Shown: positions 44,352 to 56,979, counted from the first letter of the stretch. The stretch: DNA of 64,000 nucleotides from Scilla litardierei (GCA_030789695.1 CM061132.1:151474597-151538596), one strand, 5' to 3'. Notes: generated from the letters alone by a model not told the origin. Translations and numbers: made by a program.

Positions 44352-45551
44352 TTTAGTCTCAAATATGAATCCACCTTGACATCAGAACTAATAGAAAAGT
44401 GAGTTAAAATAAAATTGAAGTTGGGTCTCTATATAATAGGGTGAAGTTGTGGGTTGGTTTCTCACTCATGGTTATGTCCGCACCAATTTGAATAATCATG
44501 TATCTCGCCGATTCTTATTCAACTATTAAAAATGCACTAGCAAGGTGCAACTTTGACACCAAGATCATGCTTAATTAGGAATGTGAGAACTACTAATCTC
44601 AAAGTTTGATGTCAACATGAAGAACTAATAAATTATAAAATCTTTGATAACTGATTGGATCAGTGAAGGACAAAAGAACTTGTGCCATTTTTCCTTTCAA
44701 GGATCATTATAGCTGAATATGTTATCCTTCATGTTATAGGGAAAGAAAATGAAACACAGACGAAATTTAAGATGAAAATTGCAAAATTCCAGGCTTCTTG
44801 GCATGTGCATGACTTGTATTTCTTCCGCACTTCATATAGACAATGAAATGGCTTGACAAGAATCAATGATGATTTATCTGTACATTTTCGGTGGACTATA
44901 ATATGAAGAAAATAAATTTTATTATGGGTTACATTTTTATTATATATAGACTTGGGAGTGTTCCTTTTTTATGAGTCTTATGACCAGCAGTACATAATTT
45001 TTGGCCGACTTTCTTCATGTTCAGCATCTACATTTTCTTAAACCCAAATGCAAAAGACAACAGTCTATGGCAGAAACCCCATGGAAATGGTCCCAACATG
45101 AAATTAAATTTCAAACCCTTTTACACCGATACCTCTGATTTGTCCCAAATGGATTCAGTTTACACACCTTTAATCAGGCTCTCTATCTACGTTTTCTTCC
45201 ACATGAAAGAAAATTTCTCATGTCTTGAAAGCGAGTCTCTTTCACACTTCCAGCTGACGCTTTCAAATTGCAGAACACCCCCGTACACAAAGCATCTGTT
45301 AGTTTCTTTTAAAATAAGAAATAACAATTGTCCCTGACTGAACAAATCAAGCTGCAAGTGCATGGACAAAACTGCCGATTTGATTATTTAATCGCATTGT
45401 TATAGAATTTGATGCAGTAACATACCCCTTAAAATAATTATAAACCTGTCAACTTAGCTAAGCATGCTATTTTTTTTCAATATAAGTAGGTTAGAAATGT
45501 AAGAGGACTAGGATAAAAACAGAATTAGTCTCAAAATCTACAAGGAATAGC

Positions 45552-45583
<32 letters not shown>

Positions 45584-45851
45584 CTGATCATGTTGTGATT
45601 AATTTACAAGTTTATGAAGAATATTTCTTTGTTGTTCACCAAACCAATGCACTGTGCCATTTCCATTAAGTCCATTTGGGCCCCACACCATGTGCTGGAA
45701 GGATCATTATGATGCATCATCATCCCTAACTTTGTAATTTATAAGCATAAGCCTTCAAATTTTAATATTTTAATAAACCTTCAAGGATATATAATGATCA
45801 ATGCCTGCCATGTGAAGTCTTAACTTCCTTTGAGCTTTCTGGCCCCTCAAG

Positions 45852-45891
<40 letters not shown>
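45852..45891. repeat. uninterrupted run of 40 C
   Basis: The paralogous place in copy 2 of the duplication (about 48104) has only GCCCTCC. The run could be a true expansion or an assembly or sequencing artefact. Confidence 0.9.
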
Positions 45892-45893
<2 letters not shown>

Positions 45894-46531
45894 GCCACAC
45901 AAGGGAGAAAATAATGTTATCTCTAGCTTCACTAATATTTAAATAGCTAACTTTGTACTAATAACCGCAACTAGATTAGATTAATCCATATTTAAGCTGT
46001 ACCCAACTTCAAAAAATATATACTTTTTGGTCCAATTGAATCTGGATTTTGTGTAAATGGTCATATCTTTAACTTTTAGACCCACACTGATACAATGCAG
46101 AAATTTCTTGCAGACTTCGGAATCTGATTGAGCTGGAGTGAGAATTTAAAAGACAAAAATAGAAAGAAGAAATTTTATTCCATGTGCGTGCACAAGTATT
46201 AGCAATTGACACGGTATTGTTTTGTTGCTAGTGTTTAGGATTATCAACTGATATGGCTTATCCCTGACAATTACGTTGGTGATTGGTGTATCATTGGTTC
46301 GAAATTTGCAGCATCTGAAATGTGTTTCGGTTTACGAGGTGCTACTGATCTTTTACTACTACTATGAGTAGTGTAGATACACTTATATATATAGTCATTT
46401 CTTACATTATGTACGGGCTATTATATTATGTGCCTCATAATAACGTCAAAATAACACACAAATAAAATAATAATAATACAAATTCCGATAATAGTCGTCA
46501 TCAAATCATGAATATCATATGGGAATAATGG

Positions 46532-48920
46532 TACCAAGTTGACTAAACACATGACCCTCCCCTCCGATTCCTAATTTGAATTCTAACTTGGTACCCCCGA
46601 TTCCTATTCTTGGATGGCTGTTCTTCTTTAGTCCGGCTTCCAAACTCAAATATGAATCCACATTGACATCAGAACTAATAGAAAAGTGAGTTAAAATAAA
46701 ATTGAAGTTGAGTCTATATAATACGGTGAGGTTCTAGGTTGGTGTCTCACTCATGGTTATGTCCTCACCAATTTGAATAATCATGTATCTCCCCGATTCT
46801 TATTCAACTGTTAAAAATGCACTAGCAAGGTGCAACTTTGACACCAAGATCATGCTTACTTAGGACTGTGAGACCTACTAATCTCAAAGTTTGATGTCAA
46901 CATGCAGAACTAATAAATAATAAAATCTTTGATAACTTGTTGGATCAGTGAAGGACAAAAGAACTTGTGACATTTTTCATTTCAAGGATCATTGTAGCTG
47001 AATATGTCGACCCATGACTGTTGAACTATATGCAGGTTATCCTTCATGCTATAGGGAAAGAAAAGGAAACACAGAAGAAATTTATGATGAAACTTGCGAA
47101 CACGTGCATGACTTAAATTGCTTCCGCACTTCATCTAGATAATGAAATAGCTTGACAAGCATCAATGATGATTTATGTGTACAGTTTCGGTGGACTATAA
47201 CATGAAGAAAATAAATTTTATTATGGGTTACATTTGTATTATATATAGACTTGGGAGTATTCCTTTTTTTATGAGTCTTATGACCAGCATAACATAAATT
47301 TTGGACGGCTTTCTTCATGTTCAGCCTCTACATTTTTTGTTAAACCCAAAGGCAAAGACAAAACACAGTCTATGGCAGAACCACCATCGAAATTATCCCA
47401 ACATGAAATTAAATATCAAACCCTTTTACACTGATACCTCTGATTTGCTCCAAATGGATTCAGTTTACACATTGAATCAGGCTTTCTATTTAAGTTTTCT
47501 TCCACATGAAAGAAAATTTCTCATGTCTTGAAAGCGAGTCGCTTTCACACTTCCAGCTGACGCTTTCAAATTGCAGAACACCCCCTCACACAAAGCATCT
47601 GTTAGTTTCTTTTAAAATAAAAATTGACGATTGTCCCGGACTGAACAAATCAAGCTGCACTGATTTGATTATTTAATCGCAGTGTTATAGAATTTGATGC
47701 AGTAAACCAGTCAACTTAGCAATCATGCTATTTCTTTTTCAATAGAGAAGTGGGTTAGAAATGTGAGAGGACTAGGATAAAAACAGAATTAGCCTCAAAA
47801 TCTACAAGGAATAGCTTCATATATATATACTGATCATGTTGTGATTAATTTACAAGTTTATGAAGAATATTTCTTTGTTGTTCACCAAACCAATGCGCTG
47901 TGCCCTTTCCCTTAAGTCCATTTGGGCCCCCACACCATGTGCTGGAAGGATCATTATGATGCATCATCATCCCTAACTTTGTAATTTATTAGCATAAGTC
48001 TTCAGATTTTAATATTTTAATAAACCTTCAAGATTATGTAATGATCCCTGCCTGCCAGTGCCATGTGAAGTCTTAACTTCCTTTGAGCTTCCTGGCCCCT
48101 CAAGCCCTCCAAGCCACACAAGGGAGAAAATAATGTTATCTCTAGCTTCACTAATATTTAAATAGCTAACTTTGTACTAATAACCGCAGTTAGGTTAGAT
48201 TAATACATATTTAAGCTGTACCCAACTTAAAAAAAAATTTACTTTTTGGTCCAATTGAATCTGGATTTTGTGTGTAAAGGGTCATACCTTTAACTGGAGT
48301 GAATTTCTTGCAGACTTCGGAATCTGATTGAGCTGGAGTGAATTTAAAAGACAAAAATAGAAAAGAAGAAAATTCGGTCCCTCTGTGTGTGCACAAGTAT
48401 TAGAAATCGACACTGTATTGTTTTGTTGTTAGTGTTTGGGGTTATCAACTGATAGTGCTTATGTCTGACAATTACGTTGGTAATTGGTGTATCATTAGTT
48501 CGAAATTTGCAGCATCTGAATTTTGTTTCGGTTTACGATGTGCTACTGATCTTGTACTACTATTTTGAGTAGTGTAGATACGCTTACATGTAGGGTCATT
48601 TCTTACATTATGTACGGCATATATATTATGTGCTTCATAATATCGTCAAAATACCAAACAAATAAAATAATAATAATACAAAGAGAATGGCTAAATACAC
48701 CCCTATACATATGAGTGTGTATGTAATTATTGTATGCTAAAAAAGCAAATTATTTCAAATCACCAAATCATTCACACTCTCCCTCCCTGGGTATTTCCCT
48801 TTTTTGGCATATAATAATTACATACACCCCTATGTATAGGGATGTAGATAGTCTTCACCTAATACAAATTCCGATAGTAGTCGTCATCAAATCTTGAATA
48901 TTATATGGGAATAATGGTAT
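46532..48920. repeat. tandem segmental duplication, copy 2
   Basis: It begins at the junction GGGAATAATGG/TACCAAGTTGACT and ends GGGAATAATGG/TATCATACG, repeating copy 1. It carries the empty site of the gypsy element (TTCTTCTTTAGTCC near 46626) and its own 177 bp MITE. No gene was recognised; short frames such as 47301-47531 have decayed counterparts in copy 1 and no known domain. Confidence 0.88.
48683..48859. mobile_element. 177 bp MITE with 9 bp target duplication (Mutator-like)
   Basis: Flanked by TAATACAAA at 48674-48682 and 48860-48868. The paralogous empty site (TAATACAAATTCCG) is present once near 46474. The two halves fold on each other: TACACCCCTATACATA at the left pairs with TATGTATAGGGATGTA at the right, and TGTATGTAATTATTGTATGC with GCATATAATAATTACATACA. 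A 9 bp duplication fits Mutator-type MITEs. The outermost bases are less well matched. Confidence 0.82.
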
Positions 48921-49876
48921 CATACGATATCCAAACCATCTCTCATGTACGATGACATGATGACATGATGCATTCTCTTTTATACGGGACAAAAGTTTAC
49001 AAGTGTTTGCTTTTTTGTGTTCCATGCCTATTGTGAAGGTGAATTCATCGTCATCGTATACAAGTGAACATGTTAAAACTTATTATTGTTATAAGAGATT
49101 GATGGAAAACAGTTGGTACCTGCTCAATCAAAAACGATGAGCTACGCCGACCGTGATGCGTTTCTACAGGCCAAAGAAAAAGAAGCACATGGATTGTAGT
49201 TGATTTTGTTTTTTTACCATTAGGAACACAACACATCAATGCACATAATCTTTCTTAATCAGATAACAACGAGTTTCTATCAGCATCTCCATTACAAATT
49301 TATTGAGTGTCGTTGAGGGCAAGGTGGGCCCCGCCGGGTTGTGGGGGTCGTGGCACGGAGAGAATGGGTCAAATGAATGTGGACACGGGTGACATGTGGT
49401 GGTCTCTCTTTATGCCCATCCCTGTTATCTGCCCGCACAAGGCATCGAATGTGGGCCGGCCCCCACCTTGGTGGCAGAAGATTAAGACGTTTGGGCACTA
49501 ATTACAATGATGATTACCGCGATGAGGTTGATTTGTCACTGTAATTAGATGAAAGCGAAAGATAATGGCTGTTTGTGTGATGGACCTGGTCTAAATCAAT
49601 AATTATGCCCACTATAGCTTTTTAAATTACTCGTAGGTTTGTGAAGCCGCCAACAGTGAAAGAAAGAAGCTCACATAAACATCTTCGTTCAAATATTTCT
49701 CTAACACTGTTGATGAAGAGACTCGAAATTTTGGCATAATACATGTCATGCGGCTTTCAGAGCCGAAGTAGATCGTTTTGTGTCCTCATAGAAAGTTTAT
49801 TATGTTTATTTTCTTCTTACGGCTGGTTTGGTATGCGGAATTTCGAGATCAACTTGCATTTTAATTTCATAAATGT
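48921..49876. other. intergenic stretch, nothing recognised
   Basis: Mostly AT-rich, with a GC-rich island at 49310-49480 (GTGGGCCCCGCCGGG; GTGGGCCGGCCCCCACC palindromic). No domain in any frame and no clear element ends. Confidence 0.55.
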
Positions 49877-50762
49877 TGTTGGGAAAATAACCATACTAGG
49901 ACAGCGGAAGCCTTCAGCGAATAGCTATTCAACGATCGCTATATCACGATTTTACAGAGATAAACCACAAAATCACAATCCAACCAAACAAGAAATATAA
50001 CAAGTAGCCAAAGCAGGAAACCACCAAATCAAGCGACACAGAGTTTACCCTGGTTCGGCCCACTAACGGCGCATACGTCCAGTTTTCCGACGACGGTTTC
50101 CACTAATAAGAACAGATCAATTATACTCGGACTCCTTCAATCTTCTTCAACAAAAGAGAGCATGAACAACTCCTAACTTAGAGTTCAAAATCTTCTCACC
50201 AAACCCAAAAGATATCTCTACTCTCACAAAAAGAGAAGGAAACCAAAATCTCTTACAAATAATCCCTTAACCCGAAAAGAGGAATCCTTAGAAGAAGATT
50301 ACAAAGAATTTCAATAGAAATCAATGAAAATCACTCACTAAAACACGCCCTAGAGCGTCAAGACGCGCGAGGAAGTAGAAACTTGATGACGGCTCGCAAT
50401 AGCTTCTATTTCTCTTCTCTCTATGAAAACTAAACCATATGAATGGTTTAAATAGTATTTAGGGACGTGTGGAATCTCAGCCGTCCGATTAGATTAGGTT
50501 TCAACCAAAACGTAGCTCAAATAAACAAGTCTGGCCTGTCTACCGTCGACATAACCGTGCATGAATTGGCACAATCGTGTCACAGCCTGCGAAACAGACT
50601 GTGCAGTTTCTGTTGAATGTGCATGGCCGTGCAGAGCTTGGCACGGCTATGCCACAGTCTGCCTAAAAAGTTGAGTAGTATATGTGGACATTGCACGACT
50701 GTGCAAACGCTGCATGGCCGTGTTAAGCACAGAAAACCAAGTTTGAAGCATTTTCAACAACA
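49877..50762 (-). mobile_element. solo copia LTR, related to the element at 24220-34425
   Basis: It begins TGTTGGGAAAATAACC and ends near TTTTCAACAACA. It shares AAATCAAGCGACACAGAGTT, CCTGGTTCGGCCCACTAACG and GGTTTCCACTAATA with the LTRs of the copia element, and has similar GCATGGCCGTGC-type motifs near its right end. No internal sequence or second LTR is adjacent, as expected for LTR-LTR recombination. A matching target duplication was not found, so the ends are approximate. Confidence 0.8.
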
Positions 50763-52974
50763 ATTCCAACGCAGCCAAGCATGTGCTTACAATCTTTTTT
50801 GCAATTATATTAATAATGAGTGTGTTGCGTGCATTTTATGCCAAATGCCAAATTTCACACTCTAATGGCGGCTAACTGTAAACAGCTTACACAATTTTAG
50901 TGAAATCTGAGAATAATAGACGGCAGATGTTATATAAAGAAATTTCCTCCCCTTTTTTTTTATTCAACGGAAAGCATAAAAGAGCCGACCTCACACTTAG
51001 GAGGGACGGCCAAACCACTGCGCCAATTGGCACGGGTAGAATTTCCTCCTTTAACAGTAAAAAAGTAATTAAAAAGAGAAGATTTTACCGTCCATTCCCC
51101 AATTGAATGAGCAGCTCCGGCTAAGTTGATTTTTAATACGCACAAACGTGAATACACCAAGTTTACATCAGCCTGGTTTTAAATTAATCAATACAAAAAA
51201 TTTGTCAAACCTAAATGCACGCCCAAATACTATGAAACCTGTTGACTGATGGGTTCCGCCTTTCAGTAAAGTGGGCCGATGAGGACGCTTTCAGTGAGAG
51301 GACACTCTGTCGGCTGAGAGGTGGGACCCGTCGAGAGGAGACTCTGGGTCTTGGAGAGCTAGGATTGAGCTCCTTGGGTGAAGGTTGAACTCAAACCTGG
51401 CCTAGCTTCGCAATGTCTCCATTGATCTCAATCTATGATTTGTTTCATAGGAAAATCGTCAGTGGGGTCGGGGCTGGGGCCCAACCATATCCCCTTTGAC
51501 GCTCAAGTCAATGGATGGCTCAAAAGGGTCTCGGGGTGGCTAGGATCGACCTATAGGGAGGTCATCCGATCACCGTCATGCCGAGCTATGTACGAGAAAG
51601 AAATGTAACGTGGAGTATTGAGTATAAAGTTTGGTGATAACTCCATGTAGAATCTGGCCTTCCCCCTCTTCCATTGTATTCTGTGGCTTTTATATGTCAT
51701 CTTAGCTTGTAACCTCCAAGCTAATAATGTGGCATTATTAGCGTAACTATCACCATAAAAGTGACCTATAATTCCTTATTTAATGGCTATTGAAGTAGGC
51801 CATTATAGAATGTAACTGTACATTATTAATGGCTCTTTATGAGGGAGGTGTGGGTTGACACGTTCAACGCAAGAGCTATGGATCGTGGGCCGACATGGCA
51901 ATGGTCCAACAATGACCGGCCATATATGATATATGATGTAACAAAACCATATGGTGTTTGGAGTATTCATGTTAGAAAACACGAAGATTGAAATAAAAAG
52001 CCTGGATCGTCTAATCAAAAGATCTTCGTTTGGCTGATGTTTCCCAAAGACGAGATAAGCCGATATTGAGTTGTTATGAATCAGAAAAAGTTTTTGATCG
52101 ATGGCTCTCAATTGACAATGCCAATCATTTTCGAGAGTTCCCATGCGACACAAACCTAATTGCTGAACACACATACCACTTAGTTACAGGCTTGCCATTC
52201 GGAAACGTGCAAATGTGTAACCTGTAATGGCAAGCTTGTAACTAAATGTAATGCGTTAAATAAAGAGTGTAATGAGAATGGCAACACTCCAAATTTTCTC
52301 TCTGTTTGACACTGGTGTGCAGTGTGCCTCTCAGCCCCTTGCACTTCTGATGTAGTAAGCATGTGTTTATTTTAGGTAACCCAATCCTCATCCAGTGTCT
52401 AAAGCTGTCTTTTTCTGTCATACTATAATCTTTCATTTCATTTCTTATCATTTACATGTTTATCTTTTTCAATCAACCTTTTTTTTCATGTTGATCTCAG
52501 CATTAATATGTTCAATGTTTCTAATAGGCGTATCCAGGTGTCTTTGTTATATATTGCCAAACGATCTCAAGCAATGTTCTCTCATCTTATTTTTTTTAAA
52601 GGAACCACGCTTGCTTTTGCTCTGATATCCGTATATTTTACGTTATTTGTTCTAGTGTTTTCATATGTCCACTGTAATGTTTGCATTTCTGCCACACCCA
52701 AACTCTGTTGATGTTCTTAGAGACATTTAGATGCTTGTAATGTATAGAAATTAACTTTCTAAATGGTAGAATTTTTCTTGTTTCTTTGGATTGAAAAATG
52801 GATTGTAAAGAGGTTGAAAATGCATTTATGGGCCTTGTATCTTTTTGTGTGTGGTTGAAATATGAACAAGTGTTGGGACTTATAATGTGAAATTGTTAGA
52901 GATGGTCCATGTTATGGGAGAGAGAAATATAAAGAAGAAAGAGGTGAAATGGATAAAGAAAATTATAAAATAAA
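50763..52974. other. intergenic stretch with a possible LTR fragment
   Basis: No gene recognised. Bases about 51245-51760 look like part of a retrotransposon LTR (GGGGCTGGGGCCCAACC, CCTTTGACGCTCAAGTCA), a wording seen in plant gypsy LTRs, but I found no ends or duplications. The remainder is AT-rich. Confidence 0.4.
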
Positions 52975-52979
52975 AATGC

Positions 52980-53193
52980 TGTTGTATGATAATGAACTCA
53001 AGAGAGAGAGAGAGAATTTCATTGCTAAGAATAAGTCACCATGGCTAAGAGCCATGATGCTCTATTTATATATCTCATAGTGGGGAGGCCAAAAGCCTCT
53101 AGGAGACCAAGGGTCCCCATTACTCTAAGTAATGGGGGCCTAATGAATGGGTAATGAAGGAGGGGAGGCCAAAGGCCTCCCTCATTCATAACA
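52980..53193 (-). repeat. 3' LTR of young copia element
   Basis: 214 bp TGTTGTATG...CATAACA. It includes an AG microsatellite and two inverted words, AGGCCAAAAGCCTC and AGGCCAAAGGCCTCC. Confidence 0.95.
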
Positions 53194-53376
53194 CTCCCCC
53201 TTACACATTCATCACTTCGGTCTCAGCTACTGAGGCAAGGGGTGGATACTTCTGGATCCAGAGTAAGTGTGTTTGCCTCGTTAAAACCTTAGCTGTGGAA
53301 AACCCAGTGGGAAAACCCAACAGCTTAAGGAAAAAGAGTGCAACTCACATGTTACTCCCCCTGATCCGTACAAGCT

Positions 53377-56300
53377 TCAGGCTTGCAGGTCTTTCAACTG
53401 TCGCATACCAATGTTCTTTACAAGCTTTACAAAAGTACATTTAGGCAATGCCTTAGTAAAAAGATCAGCTAAGTTGTTGCATGACTGGATCTGTCGAACT
53501 TCAATCTGCTTGTCGTTCTTCTGCTCGTGCGTCCAGAAAAACTTGGGAGAACTGTGTTTTGTCCTGTCGCCTTTGATGTAGCCCTTCTGAAGCTGAGCAA
53601 TGCATGCGGCGTTGTCTTCGAATAGGGCAGTAGGCTCCAGATCACTGGTCTTCAGGCCAGTGGATTGGAGGATGTGTTGGACGACGGAGCGTAGCCAAAA
53701 ACATTCTCTGCTCGCCTCATGGATTGCGATGAGCTCTGCATGGTTGGAAGATGTAGCAGTAGTGGTTTGTTTTACCGATCTCCAAGAGATAGCAGTACCT
53801 CCGTAGGTAAATACAAAACCTGTTTGAGATTTTGCCGTGTGCGGATCAGAGAGATAACCTGCATCAGCATAACCAAACAATTTGGGGGAGGCACCTCTCT
53901 GGTAGTAAAGTCCAAGATCAATGGAACCCTGAAGGTATCGCAGAAGATGCTTTACTCCGTTCCAGTGGCGCTTTGTGGGCGCAGCACTGTGTCTGGCTAG
54001 TAGATTAACTGTAAACGCTATATCGGGACGCGTACAGTTAGCCAGATATAGAAGTGCTCCAATGGCACTGAGGTAGGGAACTTCAGGACCCAGTATCTCC
54101 TCCCCCTCTTCCAGTGGCCGGAAGGGGTCCTTATGTACATCTAGTGATCTTACGACCATAGGAGTACCTAAAGGATGACATTTATCCATATGAAACTTGC
54201 GTAGAAGTTTCTTTGTATAATTAGATTGGTGTAATAGGATTCCACCTCTTAGGTGTTCTATCTGTAAGCCAAGACAATACTTTGTTTTGCCTAGGTCTTT
54301 CATTTCAAAAGTATGTTTAAGGCTTTCAGATATCTCTTTGATCTCTGCAGGAGATCCTATGAGATTTAAGTCATCTACATATACAGCTATGATGAAAAAT
54401 CTTGTTCCCATTCTTTTGATAAAGATACACGGGCAGACTTCGTTATTCGTGAATCCTTGCTGTGCAAGAAAATCACTTAGTCTGTTATACCACATCTTGC
54501 CCGATTGTTTTAGACCATATAATGATCTATGTAGCCTTACAGAGAATACGTCCTGAGGTATCTCTTTCATCTCTGGGGGTAGATTAAACCCATCAGGAAG
54601 TCTCATATAGATATTTTTATCTATATCGCCATATAGATATGCAGTCACAACGTCCATGAGCTGCATTTCTAGGCTTTCCAGAGAAGTTAGGCTGATTAAA
54701 AATCGGAAGGTGATCGAATCCATGACCGGGGAATACGTATCTTCGTAATCAATCCCCGGTCTTTGGGAAAATCCCTGGGCTACAAGGCGTGCCTTATAGC
54801 GAACGATCACATTATTTTCATCTCTTTTTCTTATGAAACCCCACTTATATCCCACAGGTTTTACACCTACTGGTGTTTGGACTACTGGTCCAAAGACTTT
54901 GCGTTTCAAGAGTGAGTCCAGCTCTACTCTTATTGCCTCGTCCCACTTTGGCCAATCATCTCTGCGTTTACATTCCGCTAGAGATCGTGGTTCGACGTCA
55001 TCGTCATATTCAGTGACGTGAACGGCAATGTCGAACGCAAAATCGTCGTCGACGACTATGCTATTTCTGTCCAGTACTTCTCCAGTACGTACAAAATTTA
55101 ATGATGTTTCTCCTATTGTTTCCTCTGCTGGGGAAATCAGGAGGGGAGAAGTAGCTGGTCTGAGCTCAGCATCCTGTGGAGGGATAATCTTAGTATCTCC
55201 AGGAGTCTTCCTCTTTCGAGGAACTTTATCTTTTGAACCTGGTGGGCGTCCTCTTTTCATTTGAGGTACAACCAATTCTGCTGCCGGTGGGCTGCATCCA
55301 TCTATTGGGATGTCAATCCTAGCTGGCGTATTGGCAGCAGGGACGTGTGAACAGACAATCTTCTGGTTGTCCGTGAATTTATCCGGTAAAAGATGTACTG
55401 TATTCTGGATGTGAAGGATCTTCAGGATCTCATCTTCACACAGATTAGTACGCGGATCATATAGGGACAAAGACTTCTGGTCCCAACTAATGGTCTCAGA
55501 AGCTTCTGGCTTCTTAGACTGTGTGCCCAGTTTTGGAAAAAATTTCTCATTAAATTCACAGTCTGCAAAACGTGCCTTGAATGCGTCACCCGTCAGGGGT
55601 TCAAGGTATCTGATAATAGAGGGCGAATCAAACCCAATATATATACCTAGACGACGCTGAGGACCCATTTTGGTCCTCTGTGGTGGTGCTATTGGGACAT
55701 ATACCGCACAACCAAATATTCTCAAATGAGAGATATCCGGAGGTGCGACGTATGCTAGTTGCATCGGGGATAAAGTGTGACCTCCAGAGGGTCTTATCCT
55801 AATAAGAGATGCGGCATGTAAAATAGCATGCCCCCAAGCATCCACAGGCAACTGGGATTGCATAAGCAATGGACGTGCAATCCATTGGAGTCTCTTTATA
55901 AGAGCCTCAGCTAATCCGTTTTGGGTGTGAACATGTGCTACCGGATGTTCAACTTCAATACCCGTTGCCCGGCAATAGTCTTCGAAGACTTGTGAAGTAA
56001 ATTCTCCCGCATTATCAAGACGTAGTTTCTTGATATGGTTATCGGGGAAATGAGCACGCAACCTTATTATTTGTGCCAATAGCTTTGGAAAAGCTAGGTT
56101 GCGGGTGGACAAGAGGCACACATAAGACCATTTGGTTGATGCATCAATCAGTACCATGAAGTACCGAAATGGGCCACTTGCGGGGTGAATAGGCCCGCAA
56201 ATGTCAACATGAATTCTCTCAAGGAAGCCAGGAGACTCTAATCCCACTTTCAGGAGGGATGGTCTCGTTATTAGTTTTCCCTTAAAACAAGGGAGACATG

Positions 56301-56847
56301 GAAATTCACCCTTTTGAAGAATCTTCAGGTTCTTCAATTTGTGTCCACGGAATTCAGTGATGATGCGGCGCATCATTGCTGTTCCAGGGTGACCAAGTCT
56401 ATTGTGCCAGAGTTGGAATTCTGGTAGTGATTGGCACGTCTGGTGTTCAATCATATTGGCTTCTACTGGTTGAATGTATGTTTGGTATAGACCCGACGGG
56501 AGTCCCTTGAATCGCTCGCAGATGATCTTCCGGTCATCTTTTTGACGAGTTACAATTAGATATTCAACCTTATTTTTATTCCTGGTCTCTAAGTGATATC
56601 CGTTTAAACGGAAATCCTTGAAACTTACGAGATTTCTGTTTGATATAGGAGAGAATAGTGCATTATTAATTTGAAGTCTTGTGTTATTTGGGAGCAATAT
56701 AATTGCTTCACCAGTTCCTTCGATTATTTGGGACAGTCCTGAAATTGTGATAACAGGACCGTCATATTTGTTTAAGCTATTAAAATAGCAATGATCGCGA
56801 AGGATTGTGTGCGTCGAGGCACTGTCCACTAGGCACTCAGACATCAT
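53377..56847 (-). CDS. copia Pol polyprotein: protease, integrase, RT, RNase H (1156 residues)
   Basis: One open frame starts at ATG 56847 and ends about 180 bases before the 3' LTR. Protease begins at once (D8-S-A, the variant triad of this copia group). Gag-pre-integrase zinc residues are H148, H153, C184, C187. Integrase has D215, D278, E314. A basic AT-hook-like stretch (KRGRPPGSKD, 531-540, followed by PRKRK) joins integrase to RT. RT spans about 635-880 with Y-V-D-D at 823-826. RNase H has D995 and E1038 and an ADAGYLSDP block. Pol copies the element RNA to DNA and inserts it in the nucleus. No stop or frameshift and all catalytic residues present, so the frame may be functional. It is not fused to gag: 132 bases with stops separate them. 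Confidence 0.95.
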   Translation of the reverse strand: MMSECLVDSASTHTILRDHCYFNSLNKYDGPVITISGLSQIIEGTGEAIILLPNNTRLQINNALFSPISNRNLVSFKDFRLNGYHLETRNKNKVEYLIVTRQKDDRKIICERFKGLPSGLYQTYIQPVEANMIEHQTCQSLPEFQLWHNRLGHPGTAMMRRIITEFRGHKLKNLKILQKGEFPCLPCFKGKLITRPSLLKVGLESPGFLERIHVDICGPIHPASGPFRYFMVLIDASTKWSYVCLLSTRNLAFPKLLAQIIRLRAHFPDNHIKKLRLDNAGEFTSQVFEDYCRATGIEVEHPVAHVHTQNGLAEALIKRLQWIARPLLMQSQLPVDAWGHAILHAASLIRIRPSGGHTLSPMQLAYVAPPDISHLRIFGCAVYVPIAPPQRTKMGPQRRLGIYIGFDSPSIIRYLEPLTGDAFKARFADCEFNEKFFPKLGTQSKKPEASETISWDQKSLSLYDPRTNLCEDEILKILHIQNTVHLLPDKFTDNQKIVCSHVPAANTPARIDIPIDGCSPPAAELVVPQMKRGRPPGSKDKVPRKRKTPGDTKIIPPQDAELRPATSPLLISPAEETIGETSLNFVRTGEVLDRNSIVVDDDFAFDIAVHVTEYDDDVEPRSLAECKRRDDWPKWDEAIRVELDSLLKRKVFGPVVQTPVGVKPVGYKWGFIRKRDENNVIVRYKARLVAQGFSQRPGIDYEDTYSPVMDSITFRFLISLTSLESLEMQLMDVVTAYLYGDIDKNIYMRLPDGFNLPPEMKEIPQDVFSVRLHRSLYGLKQSGKMWYNRLSDFLAQQGFTNNEVCPCIFIKRMGTRFFIIAVYVDDLNLIGSPAEIKEISESLKHTFEMKDLGKTKYCLGLQIEHLRGGILLHQSNYTKKLLRKFHMDKCHPLGTPMVVRSLDVHKDPFRPLEEGEEILGPEVPYLSAIGALLYLANCTRPDIAFTVNLLARHSAAPTKRHWNGVKHLLRYLQGSIDLGLYYQRGASPKLFGYADAGYLSDPHTAKSQTGFVFTYGGTAISWRSVKQTTTATSSNHAELIAIHEASRECFWLRSVVQHILQSTGLKTSDLEPTALFEDNAACIAQLQKGYIKGDRTKHSSPKFFWTHEQKNDKQIEVRQIQSCNNLADLFTKALPKCTFVKLVKNIGMRQLKDLQA

Positions 56848-56979
56848 CTATATAAGCCAAAAAAAAAGAAATTTTATTTGAGGGAAAATGTAAACAACAT
56901 TCATAAATAAAAGTCCGCACTAAAGCAAATAACAGATGAAGATACATCGAATTCTAAATGCATAGATAAATGATGATGC

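Larger units (their letters stand above)
36748..46531. repeat. tandem segmental duplication, copy 1 (split by a gypsy element)
   Basis: Bases 36748-36840 plus 44352-46531, about 2.27 kb when joined, match 46532-48920 in order at high identity. Shared landmarks: CCAAGTTGACT, GGTACCCCCGATTCC, GAAAAGTGAGTTAAAATAAA, ACTGATCATGTTGTGATTAA, GGGAATAATGGTA. Copy 1 has a long TA run (about 45555-45593) and a C40 run that copy 2 lacks. No gene was recognised in the unit. Confidence 0.88.

Noticed and set aside
45017..45337. 106-codon frame in the segmental duplication
   Set aside because: The counterpart at 47301-47531 differs in frame and length, so the frame is not conserved between duplicates; no domain.
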